Origin: Psychrobacter nivimaris
GTDB lineage: Bacteria; Pseudomonadota; Gammaproteobacteria; Pseudomonadales; Moraxellaceae
Length of the DNA stretch: 43,028 nt
NCBI RefSeq assembly: GCF_009812035.1
Contig: NZ_VZIZ01000023.1
Coordinates: forward strand, 1 to 43,028
Direction of reading: 5' to 3'
Part shown: positions 29,007 through 38,161 of the stretch, one piece after another
Layout of the letters: each line of letters begins with the position of its first letter
Position numbering within the stretch: position 1 is the stretch's first letter
The notes under the pieces: generated by a model
The model's database searches: none
What the model was told of the DNA's origin: nothing
Seen by the model: only the letters and a program-made list of their open reading frames with translations
Made by a program: the position numbers and the translations under genes

Positions 29007-30308
29007 CTATGCCTTCGCCATTTCTGCAAATATCTCATCAGCCGCTTTGATTGATGCATCAATATCTTCGTCGCTATGTTTGATAGACATAAAGCCTGCT
29101 TCATAAGCTGACGGTGCCAAGTAAATACCGCGATCTAGCATACCGTGGAAGAAAGTATTGAATACGTCCATATCGCACTCTGTCACGTCATCGAAATTCT
29201 TTGGTGTTTCAGTTGCGCTGTCTTTAACAAAGAACATGCCAAACATGCCGCCCAATTTATTGGTACGCAGATGAATACCATGTTTGTCAGCCGCCGTTTG
29301 AAAACCATCAACGAGCTTATCTACTTTCGCTGCCAATTCATCATAAAAACCCTCTGCCGTTAAGTCTTCAAACATGGCGATACCAGCACGCATTGCCAGT
29401 GGGTTACCTGATAACGTACCCGCTTGATAGACACCGCCAAGTGGCGCGATGCAAGACATGATGTCTGTTTTACCACCGAAGGCACCAACTGGCAAGCCTG
29501 CACCAATGATTTTACCAAAGCAAGTCAAGTCAGGGTCGATGCCGAAATGCGCTTGTGCGCCACCAAGTCCGACACGAAAGCCCGTCATCACTTCATCAAA
29601 GATAAGTACCGCACCATTCGCTGTACACTCTGCACGCAAAGTATCATGGAACTCTTGGGTCGGAATGACCATATTCATGTTGCCAGCAATCGGCTCCAAG
29701 ATAACGCAGGCAATCTCTTCACCCCATTTTTCAAAGCAATCCTTAATCGCTTGCGGATTATTATAAGGAATCGTAATAGTATGCTTAGCAAAATCCGCTG
29801 GTACGCCTTTTGACGTTGGTTCACCAATATCAAGCATGCCCGAACCTGCTTTTACTAGCAGACTGTCTGAATGACCATGGTAGCAGCCTTCAAATTTGAC
29901 AATTTTGTCACGTTGGGTATAACCACGCGCCAGACGAATGGCACTCATGGTCGCTTCTGTGCCTGAGCTGGTCATACGAATCATCTCAACGCTTGGGACG
30001 ATTTCGCAAATCTTGTCAGCAACAGTGGTTTCGAACGGCGTTGGTGTACCAAAGCTCAAACCATCATCGGCCGCTTTTTTTACCGCATCGATGACTTTTG
30101 GGTGCGCATGACCCAAAATCATTGGGCCCCACGAGCCAACATAATCGATATAGGCATTGTCTTCGGTATCATAAATTTTGCTGCCATTGGCACGATGCAT
30201 GAAGATTGGCGTACCACCGACCCCTGCAAAGGCGCGAACTGGCGAGTTAACACCACCTGGAATATGTTTACGTGCTTGTGCAAAGAGCTGTTCGTTTTTA
30301 GTACTCAT
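29007..30308 (-). CDS. hemL: Glutamate-1-semialdehyde 2,1-aminomutase
   Basis: The enzyme converts glutamate-1-semialdehyde, the HemA product, to 5-aminolevulinate for tetrapyrrole synthesis. It is a PLP enzyme of the class III aminotransferase fold. The cofactor lysine is K266 in [13 protein letters not shown], the pyridine-nitrogen aspartate is in [11 protein letters not shown], and the N-terminal [13 protein letters not shown] is diagnostic. Its 433 residues match the family length. It stands alone, with terminators downstream. Confidence 0.97.
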   Translation of the reverse strand: MSTKNEQLFAQARKHIPGGVNSPVRAFAGVGGTPIFMHRANGSKIYDTEDNAYIDYVGSWGPMILGHAHPKVIDAVKKAADDGLSFGTPTPFETTVADKICEIVPSVEMIRMTSSGTEATMSAIRLARGYTQRDKIVKFEGCYHGHSDSLLVKAGSGMLDIGEPTSKGVPADFAKHTITIPYNNPQAIKDCFEKWGEEIACVILEPIAGNMNMVIPTQEFHDTLRAECTANGAVLIFDEVMTGFRVGLGGAQAHFGIDPDLTCFGKIIGAGLPVGAFGGKTDIMSCIAPLGGVYQAGTLSGNPLAMRAGIAMFEDLTAEGFYDELAAKVDKLVDGFQTAADKHGIHLRTNKLGGMFGMFFVKDSATETPKNFDDVTECDMDVFNTFFHGMLDRGIYLAPSAYEAGFMSIKHSDEDIDASIKAADEIFAEMAKA

Positions 30309-30411
30309 AATTATTCTCTACTTATAGCGACATTTATAACAACAATGTTTTGTGATTGAGCGTCTGCTTTATATTTGTTTATTATCGAATCTTTCAAGAA
30401 GTTTTTACAAT

Positions 30412-30765
30412 TTAAGCTTTTTTGACCACAGAAGACTTAAGCTTCATTGGGCCATAGCCATCAAGTTTGCAGTCGATATCATGACCGTCAGTAGCATCTG
30501 GCAACAGGCGAATGCTTTTTGCTTTTGTCCCTACTTTAATCACAATTGAAGAGCCTTTGACTTTTAGGTCTTTAATGACCGTCACCGCATCGCCGTCCTG
30601 TAGCTCATTGCCAACGGCATCACGTATGACTGCGTCTTGGTCTTCAGCTTGTGCTGCATCAGTCTCAGCCGCCGTCCATTCATGAGCACACATAGGACAT
30701 ACCAGTAACGCACCATCTTCGTACGTATATTCAGCATCACATTTAGGGCAATTTGGTAAGCTCAT
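30412..30765 (-). CDS. yjdM: YjdM/PhnA family zinc-ribbon protein
   Basis: The 117-residue protein has an N-terminal zinc ribbon with C6-x2-C9 and C23-x2-C26 (NCPKC, VCPMC). An SH3-like C-terminal domain follows, containing [24 protein letters not shown] and a [12 protein letters not shown] ending, very close to E. coli YjdM (111 residues). I chose ATG 30765 because GAGGAAATA precedes it; an upstream ATG at 30783 would add six residues. The E. coli gene is named phnA for proximity to phosphonate genes, but the protein is not shown to act on phosphonates and none are near here. Confidence 0.9.
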   Translation of the reverse strand: MSLPNCPKCDAEYTYEDGALLVCPMCAHEWTAAETDAAQAEDQDAVIRDAVGNELQDGDAVTVIKDLKVKGSSIVIKVGTKAKSIRLLPDATDGHDIDCKLDGYGPMKLKSSVVKKA

Positions 30766-31061
30766 TATTTCCTCGGCAGCCATCGTACATTAGGTTAATT
30801 GTAGAGCTGATATTGTACCGTAACTCACCATCTTTAACCAATTTGTACGCTTGAAAATCAAACGCTATGCCCAATTTAACACTTAACTCATCGCTTATTG
30901 ATGACGTTTTTTATGACAGGGTTTTTTGTGGTACTCTTCTTAGCCTCATTTAGATTTATGTGCACAAATACTGTCAATGATAAAAGCGCCCATATAATTT
31001 TTATCACTTCGATTTACCCTCTATATTATTAATAAAAGCTCTCACCAGAAGGATAATAACA

Positions 31062-31814
31062 ATGACTCAGTCTTCCAATCTAGCAGCTGTACCGCAGTTT
31101 TCGCAGTTAACTATCCAAGGCGAGGACGCCGAAAAATTCTTGCAAGGGCAATTAACTTGTGACGTTACCAAGCTCGGGCTTAGCTATCAGGCTGCCGCTA
31201 TCGGTAACCTAAAAGGTCGTATTGAGTTCGGTATCTGGATCAAAAAACAAGCAGATAAATATTATGATGTGGTAATAAGTAGCGACTGTGCTGAGTCTTT
31301 GCAGGCGCATCTTAATAAGTACGGAGCGTTTTCTAAATTTGAAACCAGTGCACCAGCAGCGATTTATCCTTGTGTGCTAGCAGATGAGCCAACTTTTAGT
31401 CACAAAGACGACCATAATACTGCTGAGGATACACAGGCTTGGATGGCATGCAGCCTAGCTACTGGTAATTATTGGATTGTGGCCGCGACTCAAGGTGAGT
31501 TTCAACCGCAAGAGCTGCGTCTACATCAACGCGGCGGCATGGACTATGATAAAGGCTGCTACTTAGGTCAGGAAGTCATCGCTCGCATCTACTTTAAATC
31601 TGCACCCAAAGCATTTTTGCACTATGTACAAGGCACCGGTGAGATACCAACTGCAGGTGACAAGATTGATAAAATCCAAGTGGTCAATGCGATGAAAAAT
31701 GACGATGGCTTTACCGCTTTGGTCGTGGCACGTCCTGAACAATTGGCAGAAAGCGATTTGAGCATACTGGACTTGCCAGCTGCCCTACAAGTAGATGTCG
31801 CACGCCCAAAATAA
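31062..31814 (+). CDS. ygfZ: Folate-binding YgfZ family protein
   Basis: The 250-residue protein resembles the tetrahydrofolate-binding domains of GcvT and ends with the diagnostic KGCYLGQE motif at 164-171, including the family's reactive cysteine C166. YgfZ supports the synthesis or repair of certain iron-sulfur enzymes, such as MiaB, in E. coli. GAAGGATAATAAC before ATG 31062 is a good ribosome binding site. It is shorter than E. coli YgfZ (326) and lies 64 bp before dadA on the same strand, so the two may be cotranscribed. Confidence 0.9.
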   Translation: MTQSSNLAAVPQFSQLTIQGEDAEKFLQGQLTCDVTKLGLSYQAAAIGNLKGRIEFGIWIKKQADKYYDVVISSDCAESLQAHLNKYGAFSKFETSAPAAIYPCVLADEPTFSHKDDHNTAEDTQAWMACSLATGNYWIVAATQGEFQPQELRLHQRGGMDYDKGCYLGQEVIARIYFKSAPKAFLHYVQGTGEIPTAGDKIDKIQVVNAMKNDDGFTALVVARPEQLAESDLSILDLPAALQVDVARPK

Positions 31815-31878
31815 AAGCACATCGAATCATGCAAGCGACACAGCAAAGGTGACGGTCGTTCAATAAAGAGTTACCGTC

Positions 31879-33231
31879 ATGACTAACATGAGCATAGAGA
31901 ATCCTATGACACATATTGCGGTACTCGGAGCAGGCGTGGTGGGCGTGACCACCGCATGGTATCTACGTCAGGCAGGCTATGATGTGACCGTGATTGAGCG
32001 CGAGTCAGCGGCAGGTATGCAGACGTCATTTGCCAACGGCGGTCAAATATCGGTCTCACATGCCACGCCTTGGGCCAACCCTGCGACCCCGATGAAAGCG
32101 CTCAAGTGGCTGTTTAAGGAAGATGCTCCGCTACTGTATCGCTTGCGTGCGGATAAAGCGCAGCTCAAATGGGCCATGCAGTTTTTGCAAGAGTGCCGCG
32201 CCGATAGAGCCGATGCCAATCTAGTACAAATGGTGCGCTTAGGTCTATATTCAAGAGATACCTTACAGCAGCTGCGTGCGGATATTGGCATCAACTATGA
32301 ACAGCAAACACGCGGTATCATGCATTTTTATACCAATCAGGCAGAGTTTGATGCGGCTATCGAACCCACTGAACGCATGCAAGCCCTCGGTTGTGAGCGC
32401 CATGTGATTGATATCAATAATGCTGTCAACTTAGAACCTGCGCTTTACCCAATTGCGCATAAGCTCACTGGAGCAACCTATACCAGTCGTGATGAGTCTG
32501 GCAATGCCCATCTATTTACTCAACGGTTAGCGCAGCGCTGCATCGATGCTGGCGTACAGTTTTTATATGATACTGAAATTTTGGCACTAAATACCGATAC
32601 AGACTCTTCGCGCCCGCACGTGCACAGTGTCACCATTCGCCCAGCAGGTGAAAATGCCCAAACCTTTACGGCTGATAGTCATGTGGTCGCGCTTGGCAGC
32701 TATAGCGTTCCTCTCTTAAAACCACTAGATATTCATGTGCCTATTTTTCCAGCAAAGGGATATTCGGCTACGTATACGGTGAATCCGCGCGCACCCCACT
32801 TAGCACCTTTTGTCAGTTTGATTGATGATGAATTTAAGCTGGTCACCTCACGACTGGGTGACAAATTGCGAGTCGCTGGTACCGCTGAATTTAATGGCTA
32901 TAACCTAGATTTAAATGCCACGCGCTGTGAAGCCATCACTCGGCGTGTGCAGCAGTTATTCCCGAAAGGTATCATCGCAAACTCGGTACAATATTGGACA
33001 GGACTGCGCCCGATGACCCCATCGAACGTGCCCCTTATTGGTCGCGCACACTGTGGTCAAGTCAAACATGGTAGTCATAATGCTTCAGCGACTTTTGACA
33101 ATTTATGGCTCAATACAGGACATGGTACATTAGGGTGGACACACTCTTGCGGCTCTGCAAAAGCCCTTAGTTTGCTAATCCAAGGCGAAACCCCTAGCGT
33201 TGATTTTGACTTTATTGGTATAAATGCTTAA
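31879..33231 (+). CDS. dadA: D-amino acid dehydrogenase small subunit (FAD-dependent)
   Basis: The 450-residue flavoprotein of the DAO fold has the FAD-binding IAVLGAGVVGVTTAWYLRQAG motif near the N-terminus. DadA features include RESAAGMQTSFANGGQIS, the long ALKWLFKEDAPLLYRLRAD segment, and YWTGLRPMTPSNVPLIG and LNTGHGTLGWTHSCGSAK near the C-terminus. It oxidises D-amino acids, especially D-alanine, and passes electrons to the respiratory chain at the inner membrane. ATG 31879 is kept as the start, but ATG 31906 (nine residues later) also has a possible ribosome binding site. The usual partner, alanine racemase dadX, is not in the window. Confidence 0.93.
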   Translation: MTNMSIENPMTHIAVLGAGVVGVTTAWYLRQAGYDVTVIERESAAGMQTSFANGGQISVSHATPWANPATPMKALKWLFKEDAPLLYRLRADKAQLKWAMQFLQECRADRADANLVQMVRLGLYSRDTLQQLRADIGINYEQQTRGIMHFYTNQAEFDAAIEPTERMQALGCERHVIDINNAVNLEPALYPIAHKLTGATYTSRDESGNAHLFTQRLAQRCIDAGVQFLYDTEILALNTDTDSSRPHVHSVTIRPAGENAQTFTADSHVVALGSYSVPLLKPLDIHVPIFPAKGYSATYTVNPRAPHLAPFVSLIDDEFKLVTSRLGDKLRVAGTAEFNGYNLDLNATRCEAITRRVQQLFPKGIIANSVQYWTGLRPMTPSNVPLIGRAHCGQVKHGSHNASATFDNLWLNTGHGTLGWTHSCGSAKALSLLIQGETPSVDFDFIGINA

Positions 33232-33261
33232 TCGGATAAGCGATAGATTAAAATTTTGTGC

Positions 33262-33302
33262 AAAAAAGAAGGCGCTTACCTATAGTAAGCGCCTTCTTTT
33301 TA
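33262..33302. terminator. Bidirectional terminator between dadA and the molybdopterin oxidoreductase gene
   Basis: AAAAGAAGGCGCTTA and TAAGCGCCTTCTTTT form a strong stem with a short loop, flanked by A and T runs, between convergent genes. Confidence 0.93.
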
Positions 33303-33343
33303 TTTTAGGACAATTCTTAAGTGATTACGCTATTCATCAAGGT

Positions 33344-35518
33344 TTATGATGCGGTAGCCAATGCGTCATCTGTTGCTGATTCAAGCGCTTCCAGTTGTAC
33401 CGGTACACCATTAACTGCCGCATTGCCACTTAATTGGTCAATTAGGGTTTCATCAGTCAAATCATTAACACTGACACCTGCGTGCGCTTGCGCGATCTTT
33501 TGCTTAACCCCTTTGCGGCCGTGACCAAAGCCATGCGGGATGCTGACCACTCCTGGCATCAGCTCATCCGTCACTTCTGCTGCAATGACCACACTACTCA
33601 CTCGAGAAGTTACTCTGACATCTTGGCCGTCTGCAATGCCATGTTGCGCTGCCGTTTGCGGATGCAACATCAATGTACAGCGAGATTTACCTTTTACCAA
33701 TCGATGGCTATTGTGCAACCATGAATTGTTACTACGTACATGACGACGACCGATTAGCACAATCTCATTACTGTTGTACTGTTGCACCATCTCTTTAACA
33801 CGTGCCAAATCTGACTGATAAAAATCGACATGAAGATGAATTTGTTTATCGGCGTGTTTGATTGCCTCTGGCAACATACGATGCAACGGACCCAAATCGA
33901 TACCATGCGGATTTTCGACTAATGCTTCAAATGTCACCTCTTTATGAGGTCCATACTTTAGGCCTTGCTCTAACAAGAACTTAGGACCAAAGGCTTTTGT
34001 CGCGGCACGTTCCTTTTGCGTTGCTTCTGGTGCATCTTTGTCTAAGCGCTCTGCTAATCCTAAATAAATCTCCCAGTCATGCTTGGTATCGTCAGTTTTA
34101 TCAAACAAAGCAGGCGAATATTTGGCGACATTGTGCACGGCAAAGCCGTTAAAAGTAATGTCATAATGGTCGCGCTCTAATGGCGATACAGGCGGCAGAA
34201 TAATATTGGCATGGCGACTGGTCTCAGTCACGAAATAATCAAGCGAAACCATAAATTCTAACTGAGATAATGCTTCATCCAACTTTTCACCATTTGGCGT
34301 ACTCAGAACAGGGTTGCCAGCGACCGTAACGAATCCTTTTAACTGGCCTTCCCCTTCTACCAACATCTCATCTGCCATCGCAACCACTGGATACTCACCA
34401 TTAAAATCTGGCAAGTTGCTGACGCGGCTATGACGTTTACCTAAATAGCCTGGGCCTGAGCTGTTCACAACATCGACGGCAGGATTCGGGAACATGAGTC
34501 CGCCAACCTCATCTAAACGACCCGTGACGATATTGATGACCATAGATAGATATTGGCTTAGCAAACCAAACTCTTGCACCGAGATGCCCATACGGCCATA
34601 ACAAACTGAGCTTTCCGCTTCACAAAACTCTTTGACGATACGTTTGATCTCGGCTGCGGTAATACCCGTGATATCTGCCACTGACTCAGGTGTGTATTGT
34701 TCAGCAAACAAAGCAAGTCGATCTATTTCTGGTGCCAAGGCAGCCACTCTAGTATCGAGCTTTGCGTAGCCTTGCGTATAAATTTCATTTAGCATAGCTA
34801 ATAACAGCAATACGTCCGTCGCTGGACGAATAAAGTGGTGCTCACTAGCGATATCGGCAGTTTCGGTACGTCTTGGATCAACCACTACTACCTTTCCATC
34901 GCGTGCTTTAATATCTTTTAGCTTTTGACGCATATTGGGCGCAGTCATGATACTGCCGTTAGAAGCCAGCGGATTGCCACCGATTATAAGCATGTATTGC
35001 GTGTTATTGACATCAGGAACTGGAATGCGCAGCATGTGACCAAACAGATGCATGCTAATAATATGATGTGGCAGCTGGTCGATAGAAGTGGCAGAAAAAC
35101 GACTGCGTGTCTTTAAGCTGGTAAGCAGTTGTTTGATGGTCAACATACCGCCCATGTTATGTACGTTAGGATTACCCAAATAAACACCCAACGCATTTTG
35201 ACCATACTTTTGCTGTATGGATTGAATACCTGCAGCAACTTTATCCAACGCTTCTGGCCAACTAATAGATTTCCAACCGTCAGCCGTTCTTTCTACCGGC
35301 TGACGCAAACGGTCAGGATCTTCATGCAAATCTTGCAAAGCAGTGGCTTTCGGACAAATATAGCCTTGCGAAAAGGGATCGTTTTTATCCCCTTTAATCG
35401 ACAAGACTTTTTCGCCATCATGTTTTATTTCGACACCGCACATCGCCTCGCACAATGTACAAGTTCTAAAATGCGTTTGCGCTTCGCCTAACGTTGGTGC
35501 AGCCGTGGTTGTGGCCAT
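33344..35518 (-). CDS. Molybdopterin-dependent oxidoreductase (formate dehydrogenase/DMSO reductase superfamily)
   Basis: The 724-residue protein uses ATG 35518, which follows GGGAGAG; an ATG 39 bases upstream lacks such a site. An N-terminal 4Fe-4S segment is formed by C20-x2-C23-x3-C27 and C55 (TCTLCEAMCG, YICPKA). Mo-bisMGD domains follow (MLIIGGNPLASNGS, VVVVDPRRTETA, and the C-terminal PHGFGHGRKG region). There is no twin-arginine signal, so it is cytoplasmic. The region where formate dehydrogenases carry Cys or Sec reads SATSIDQLPHHIIS (142-155), with neither residue. The substrate is unknown. No electron-transfer subunit or cofactor gene is adjacent; the next gene upstream encodes a TetR regulator on the same strand 63 bp away. 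Confidence 0.85.
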   Translation of the reverse strand: MATTTAAPTLGEAQTHFRTCTLCEAMCGVEIKHDGEKVLSIKGDKNDPFSQGYICPKATALQDLHEDPDRLRQPVERTADGWKSISWPEALDKVAAGIQSIQQKYGQNALGVYLGNPNVHNMGGMLTIKQLLTSLKTRSRFSATSIDQLPHHIISMHLFGHMLRIPVPDVNNTQYMLIIGGNPLASNGSIMTAPNMRQKLKDIKARDGKVVVVDPRRTETADIASEHHFIRPATDVLLLLAMLNEIYTQGYAKLDTRVAALAPEIDRLALFAEQYTPESVADITGITAAEIKRIVKEFCEAESSVCYGRMGISVQEFGLLSQYLSMVINIVTGRLDEVGGLMFPNPAVDVVNSSGPGYLGKRHSRVSNLPDFNGEYPVVAMADEMLVEGEGQLKGFVTVAGNPVLSTPNGEKLDEALSQLEFMVSLDYFVTETSRHANIILPPVSPLERDHYDITFNGFAVHNVAKYSPALFDKTDDTKHDWEIYLGLAERLDKDAPEATQKERAATKAFGPKFLLEQGLKYGPHKEVTFEALVENPHGIDLGPLHRMLPEAIKHADKQIHLHVDFYQSDLARVKEMVQQYNSNEIVLIGRRHVRSNNSWLHNSHRLVKGKSRCTLMLHPQTAAQHGIADGQDVRVTSRVSSVVIAAEVTDELMPGVVSIPHGFGHGRKGVKQKIAQAHAGVSVNDLTDETLIDQLSGNAAVNGVPVQLEALESATDDALATAS

Positions 35519-35581
35519 AGTCACTCTCCCTATTGTGTTTTTTGTTCTAGATTTCATGACAATAATTTTTGCTTATTATCA

Positions 35582-36322
35582 CTACTGACTAGTATTGCTT
35601 CCGTGCAAAAAATTGGCGAACAGTGCGTCAAAACTGATACTCAACGTGGCAATCGCTTGTTGTCTTGAGTAACGCTGCTGATGACAGCCCAATATCAACT
35701 CATGTACCTGTGCCGCCGCCATATCGACGCATAGATTGACAGCACTACGCTCGCAAGTACGATTGGATAATTGCAATCCTTGAATAAATATCTCTGTCCA
35801 TTCTGCTTGTATGTCGGTGACTAGATTGCCCAGTCCATTGTTCAATGATGACTGGTTTTCTATATTGGCACTAAACCGTGGACGATCCTCAAGCAAGTGC
35901 TGAAACAATGCGATATTCTCAAATGCAGCGTCAAAAATCATCATCAGGCATTGTCGACATTGCTGATTAAACTGACCTTTACTCAACACATCATAATCTT
36001 TGAGCATATTGACCCATGCCAGTCGCATGGGTGACAGATAATTGTCTTTTAGTTGGGCGCTCAGCACGTTTTGTAGCGCCTCTAAACTCTCAAAATGATT
36101 GTAAAAACTGGGCTGGGCGATACCTGCACCTTTGGCAATTTTATTCATGCTCATGCCCTGAGCGCCCTCCAAGCTATACAACCGCAAGGCACTTTTTAAT
36201 AACGCACGTCGAGTCTTGGCTTTTGCCAGCTCACGTTTAGATTCTACTGGGACTGTCAAATCTTGCGCTAGTACATTCAATACAGAGGTATTCCTATTCG
36301 ATAGATAATTATATCGACACAC
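35582..36322 (-). CDS. TetR family transcriptional regulator (FabR/DesT-like N-terminus)
   Basis: The frame has 246 codons from GTG 36322. The DNA-binding domain spans about residues 30-85, with KAKTRRALLKSALRLYSLEG and the helix-turn-helix MSMNKIAKGAGIAQPSFYNHF, which closely resembles FabR and DesT, repressors responsive to acyl-CoA. The C-terminal ligand domain is not recognisable. The first 28 residues are unlike the family, so the true start may lie inside, for example TTG at codon 15. The gene is followed by the molybdopterin oxidoreductase and is divergent from the flavin oxidoreductase; either or both may be its targets. An inverted repeat in the divergent region supports local control only weakly. 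Confidence 0.85.
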   Translation of the reverse strand: MCRYNYLSNRNTSVLNVLAQDLTVPVESKRELAKAKTRRALLKSALRLYSLEGAQGMSMNKIAKGAGIAQPSFYNHFESLEALQNVLSAQLKDNYLSPMRLAWVNMLKDYDVLSKGQFNQQCRQCLMMIFDAAFENIALFQHLLEDRPRFSANIENQSSLNNGLGNLVTDIQAEWTEIFIQGLQLSNRTCERSAVNLCVDMAAAQVHELILGCHQQRYSRQQAIATLSISFDALFANFLHGSNTSQ

Positions 36323-36404
36323 CAGTAATTTACCTTAGGTGCTATTGTGCCAAAAAAATGTGATGATAATGGTCAATTGCCGACAGCGAATATCTTAGCT
36401 ATAA

Positions 36405-36437
36405 GGTTATAGTCATTTAAACCATATGTCTATAGCC
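36405..36437. promoter_or_regulatory. Imperfect inverted repeat in the TetR/flavin oxidoreductase divergent region
   Basis: GGTTATAG (36405-36412) and CTATAGCC (36430-36437) pair at seven of eight positions around a 17-bp centre. It is placed 54 bp before the flavin oxidoreductase start. It could be part of a TetR operator or just promoter-like AT sequence. Confidence 0.25.
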
Positions 36438-36490
36438 AAACCCATAGTAGAACTCATGCTTCACAAAACAACTATTTCTAGGCCACTATC

Positions 36491-37684
36491 ATGACATCAC
36501 CTGTATTCTCCCCTTTAGTGCTGCCTTGTGGCGCTACATTACCCAACCGCTTAGCGAAAGCTGCCATGGAAGAAAACATGGCTGATGTCGGTCAAGTCCC
36601 TGGCCCTACACTGCTCCGTCTATATAAGAATTGGGCAGAAGGCGGGACAGGTCTGTTAATCACGGGAAACGTGATGGTGGATGGTCGTGCTATGACAGGG
36701 CCTGGTGGTGTCGTATTAGACAAACACAGTGAGATAGCGCCTTTTAGAGCGTGGGCAAATACTGCCAAGCACAACAATACGCAGGTTTGGATGCAGCTCA
36801 ACCATCCTGGCCGTCAAGTATATGCTGCCATGGGTGGCGATGTGCTATCACCTTCTGACGTGGCAATTGACTTGGGCAAGCACTCTCATCTATTTGGCAA
36901 ACCTCGTGCGATGACGCAGCAAGATATCGAGCAACTGATACAGCGGTTCGCCGATAGTGCACTAAAAGCAGAACAGTCTGGCTTCGATGGTGTACAAATT
37001 CATGCCGCTCACGGCTATCTAATTTCTCAATTTTTATCACCGCTTACCAATAAACGTAAAGATAAATACGGTGGTTCGGTTGAGAATCGTATGCGACTAT
37101 TGATCGAAGTAATCAAAGCCGTTCGTGCTCAAGTTGCGCCTACCTTCGCAGTCGCTGTTAAGATAAACTCGGCCGATTTCCAGCGCGGAGGATTTGATGC
37201 AGATGATGCTAAAGTGGTTATTTCAGCGATGAATGAATTGGCGGTAGATTTAGTTGAGCTATCAGGCGGCAGCTATGAAAGCCCAGCCATGCAAGGCAGC
37301 ACAGCAGATGGTCGCACGTTGCAACGAGAAGCTTACTTTTTAGACTTTGCAAAGGAGATTGCTCAAATTGCTACCATGCCTATTATGACGACAGGTGGCG
37401 TTAGACGATTGGCTGTCGCAGAAGATGTACTGGCGCAAGGGATTGACGTGGTTGGTATGGGAACCGCATTAGCCATGAACCCTGCTCTACCGAATGACTG
37501 GAAAAGTGATAGTACGCTTAGTGCTCACAATCCTGTGGTACGCTGGAAAGATAAAACCTTGGTGGTGTATCAAAACCTTAAGTGCGGTTGCTACAATGGC
37601 CGTCATCAAGCGACAATTACAACGCATGGGACAAGGGAAATCGCCCAAACCAACTGCCTCGCCAGTTTTCTCATTGATTGCTGA
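36491..37684 (+). CDS. NADH:flavin oxidoreductase of the old yellow enzyme family, frameshifted near its 3' end
   Basis: The FMN-dependent TIM-barrel protein has 397 residues as read. The barrel is complete: PNRLAKAAMEENMA, MQLNHPGRQ, the substrate-anion pair H171 and H174 with catalytic Y176 in HAAHGYLISQFLSP, NKRKDKYGGSVENRMR, and MTTGGVRRL and VGMGTALAMNP for FMN phosphate binding. After K355-T-L the sequence leaves the family pattern. The pattern continues in another frame as LSAVATMAVIKRQLQRMGQGKSPKP and ends at 37730. A 19-bp insertion at 37553-37579 explains the shift. Without it the protein would have 406 residues. The lost part is the C-terminal tail, so activity may survive. The gene is divergent from a TetR regulator, and an IS630 element lies 19 bp beyond the original stop. 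Confidence 0.88.
   Translation: MTSPVFSPLVLPCGATLPNRLAKAAMEENMADVGQVPGPTLLRLYKNWAEGGTGLLITGNVMVDGRAMTGPGGVVLDKHSEIAPFRAWANTAKHNNTQVWMQLNHPGRQVYAAMGGDVLSPSDVAIDLGKHSHLFGKPRAMTQQDIEQLIQRFADSALKAEQSGFDGVQIHAAHGYLISQFLSPLTNKRKDKYGGSVENRMRLLIEVIKAVRAQVAPTFAVAVKINSADFQRGGFDADDAKVVISAMNELAVDLVELSGGSYESPAMQGSTADGRTLQREAYFLDFAKEIAQIATMPIMTTGGVRRLAVAEDVLAQGIDVVGMGTALAMNPALPNDWKSDSTLSAHNPVVRWKDKTLVVYQNLKCGCYNGRHQATITTHGTREIAQTNCLASFLIDC
37553..37579. repeat. 8-bp direct repeat flanking an 11-bp insert (19-bp frameshifting insertion)
   Basis: AAAACCTT occurs at 37553-37560 and again at 37572-37579, separated by GGTGGTGTATC. Removing one repeat copy plus the insert (19 bp) restores an open frame that matches the family C-terminus. 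Confidence 0.85.
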
Positions 37685-37810
37685 TCGTATACGAATAAAA
37701 AACTCACCAAACGCTATCATCAGTATTTGAATAAATATTCGACGAGATATAGTCTAATCCAAATAAAACCGATACAATCCTATTAACAATTGCATTTAAT
37801 GAAATAAACG

Positions 37811-38161
37811 ATGACTTATTCAATAGACTATCGCAAACAGGTACTTTCTAGCATAGCTGATGGTATGACCATAAGAGAAGCTGCGCTATTTTATGGACTT
37901 AGCACCAGCACCATTCACAGCTGGCAGAAGAAATTAGCGCCTAAAACAACCAGAAATAAAGCACCGACTAAAATACCTGATGACGCATTGATTGAAGACG
38001 TAAAAAGATACCCAGATGATTATAACTATGAAAGAGCTCGTCGCTTGAACTGTAGTAAAACGGGCATCTTTAATGCTTTAAAGCGTCTTGGTATCAGTCA
38101 AAAAAAAGACCTTGGAACATCCAAAAGCGTGTCCGATAAAAAGAGCGATATTCCAGAGTAG
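37811..38161 (+). CDS. IS630-family transposase, N-terminal part (orfA)
   Basis: The 116-residue product is the DNA-binding part of the transposase. A helix-turn-helix of the type DYRKQVLSSIADGMTIREAA and STSTIHSWQKK is followed by a second helix-turn-helix-like domain (NYERARRLNCSKTGIFNALKRLG). Its frame runs into a run of eight A at 38100-38107 and then continues into unrelated residues before stopping at 38161. The family pattern continues in the frame of orfB, so the two parts are normally joined by a frameshift or slippage. Confidence 0.85.
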   Translation: MTYSIDYRKQVLSSIADGMTIREAALFYGLSTSTIHSWQKKLAPKTTRNKAPTKIPDDALIEDVKRYPDDYNYERARRLNCSKTGIFNALKRLGISQKKDLGTSKSVSDKKSDIPE

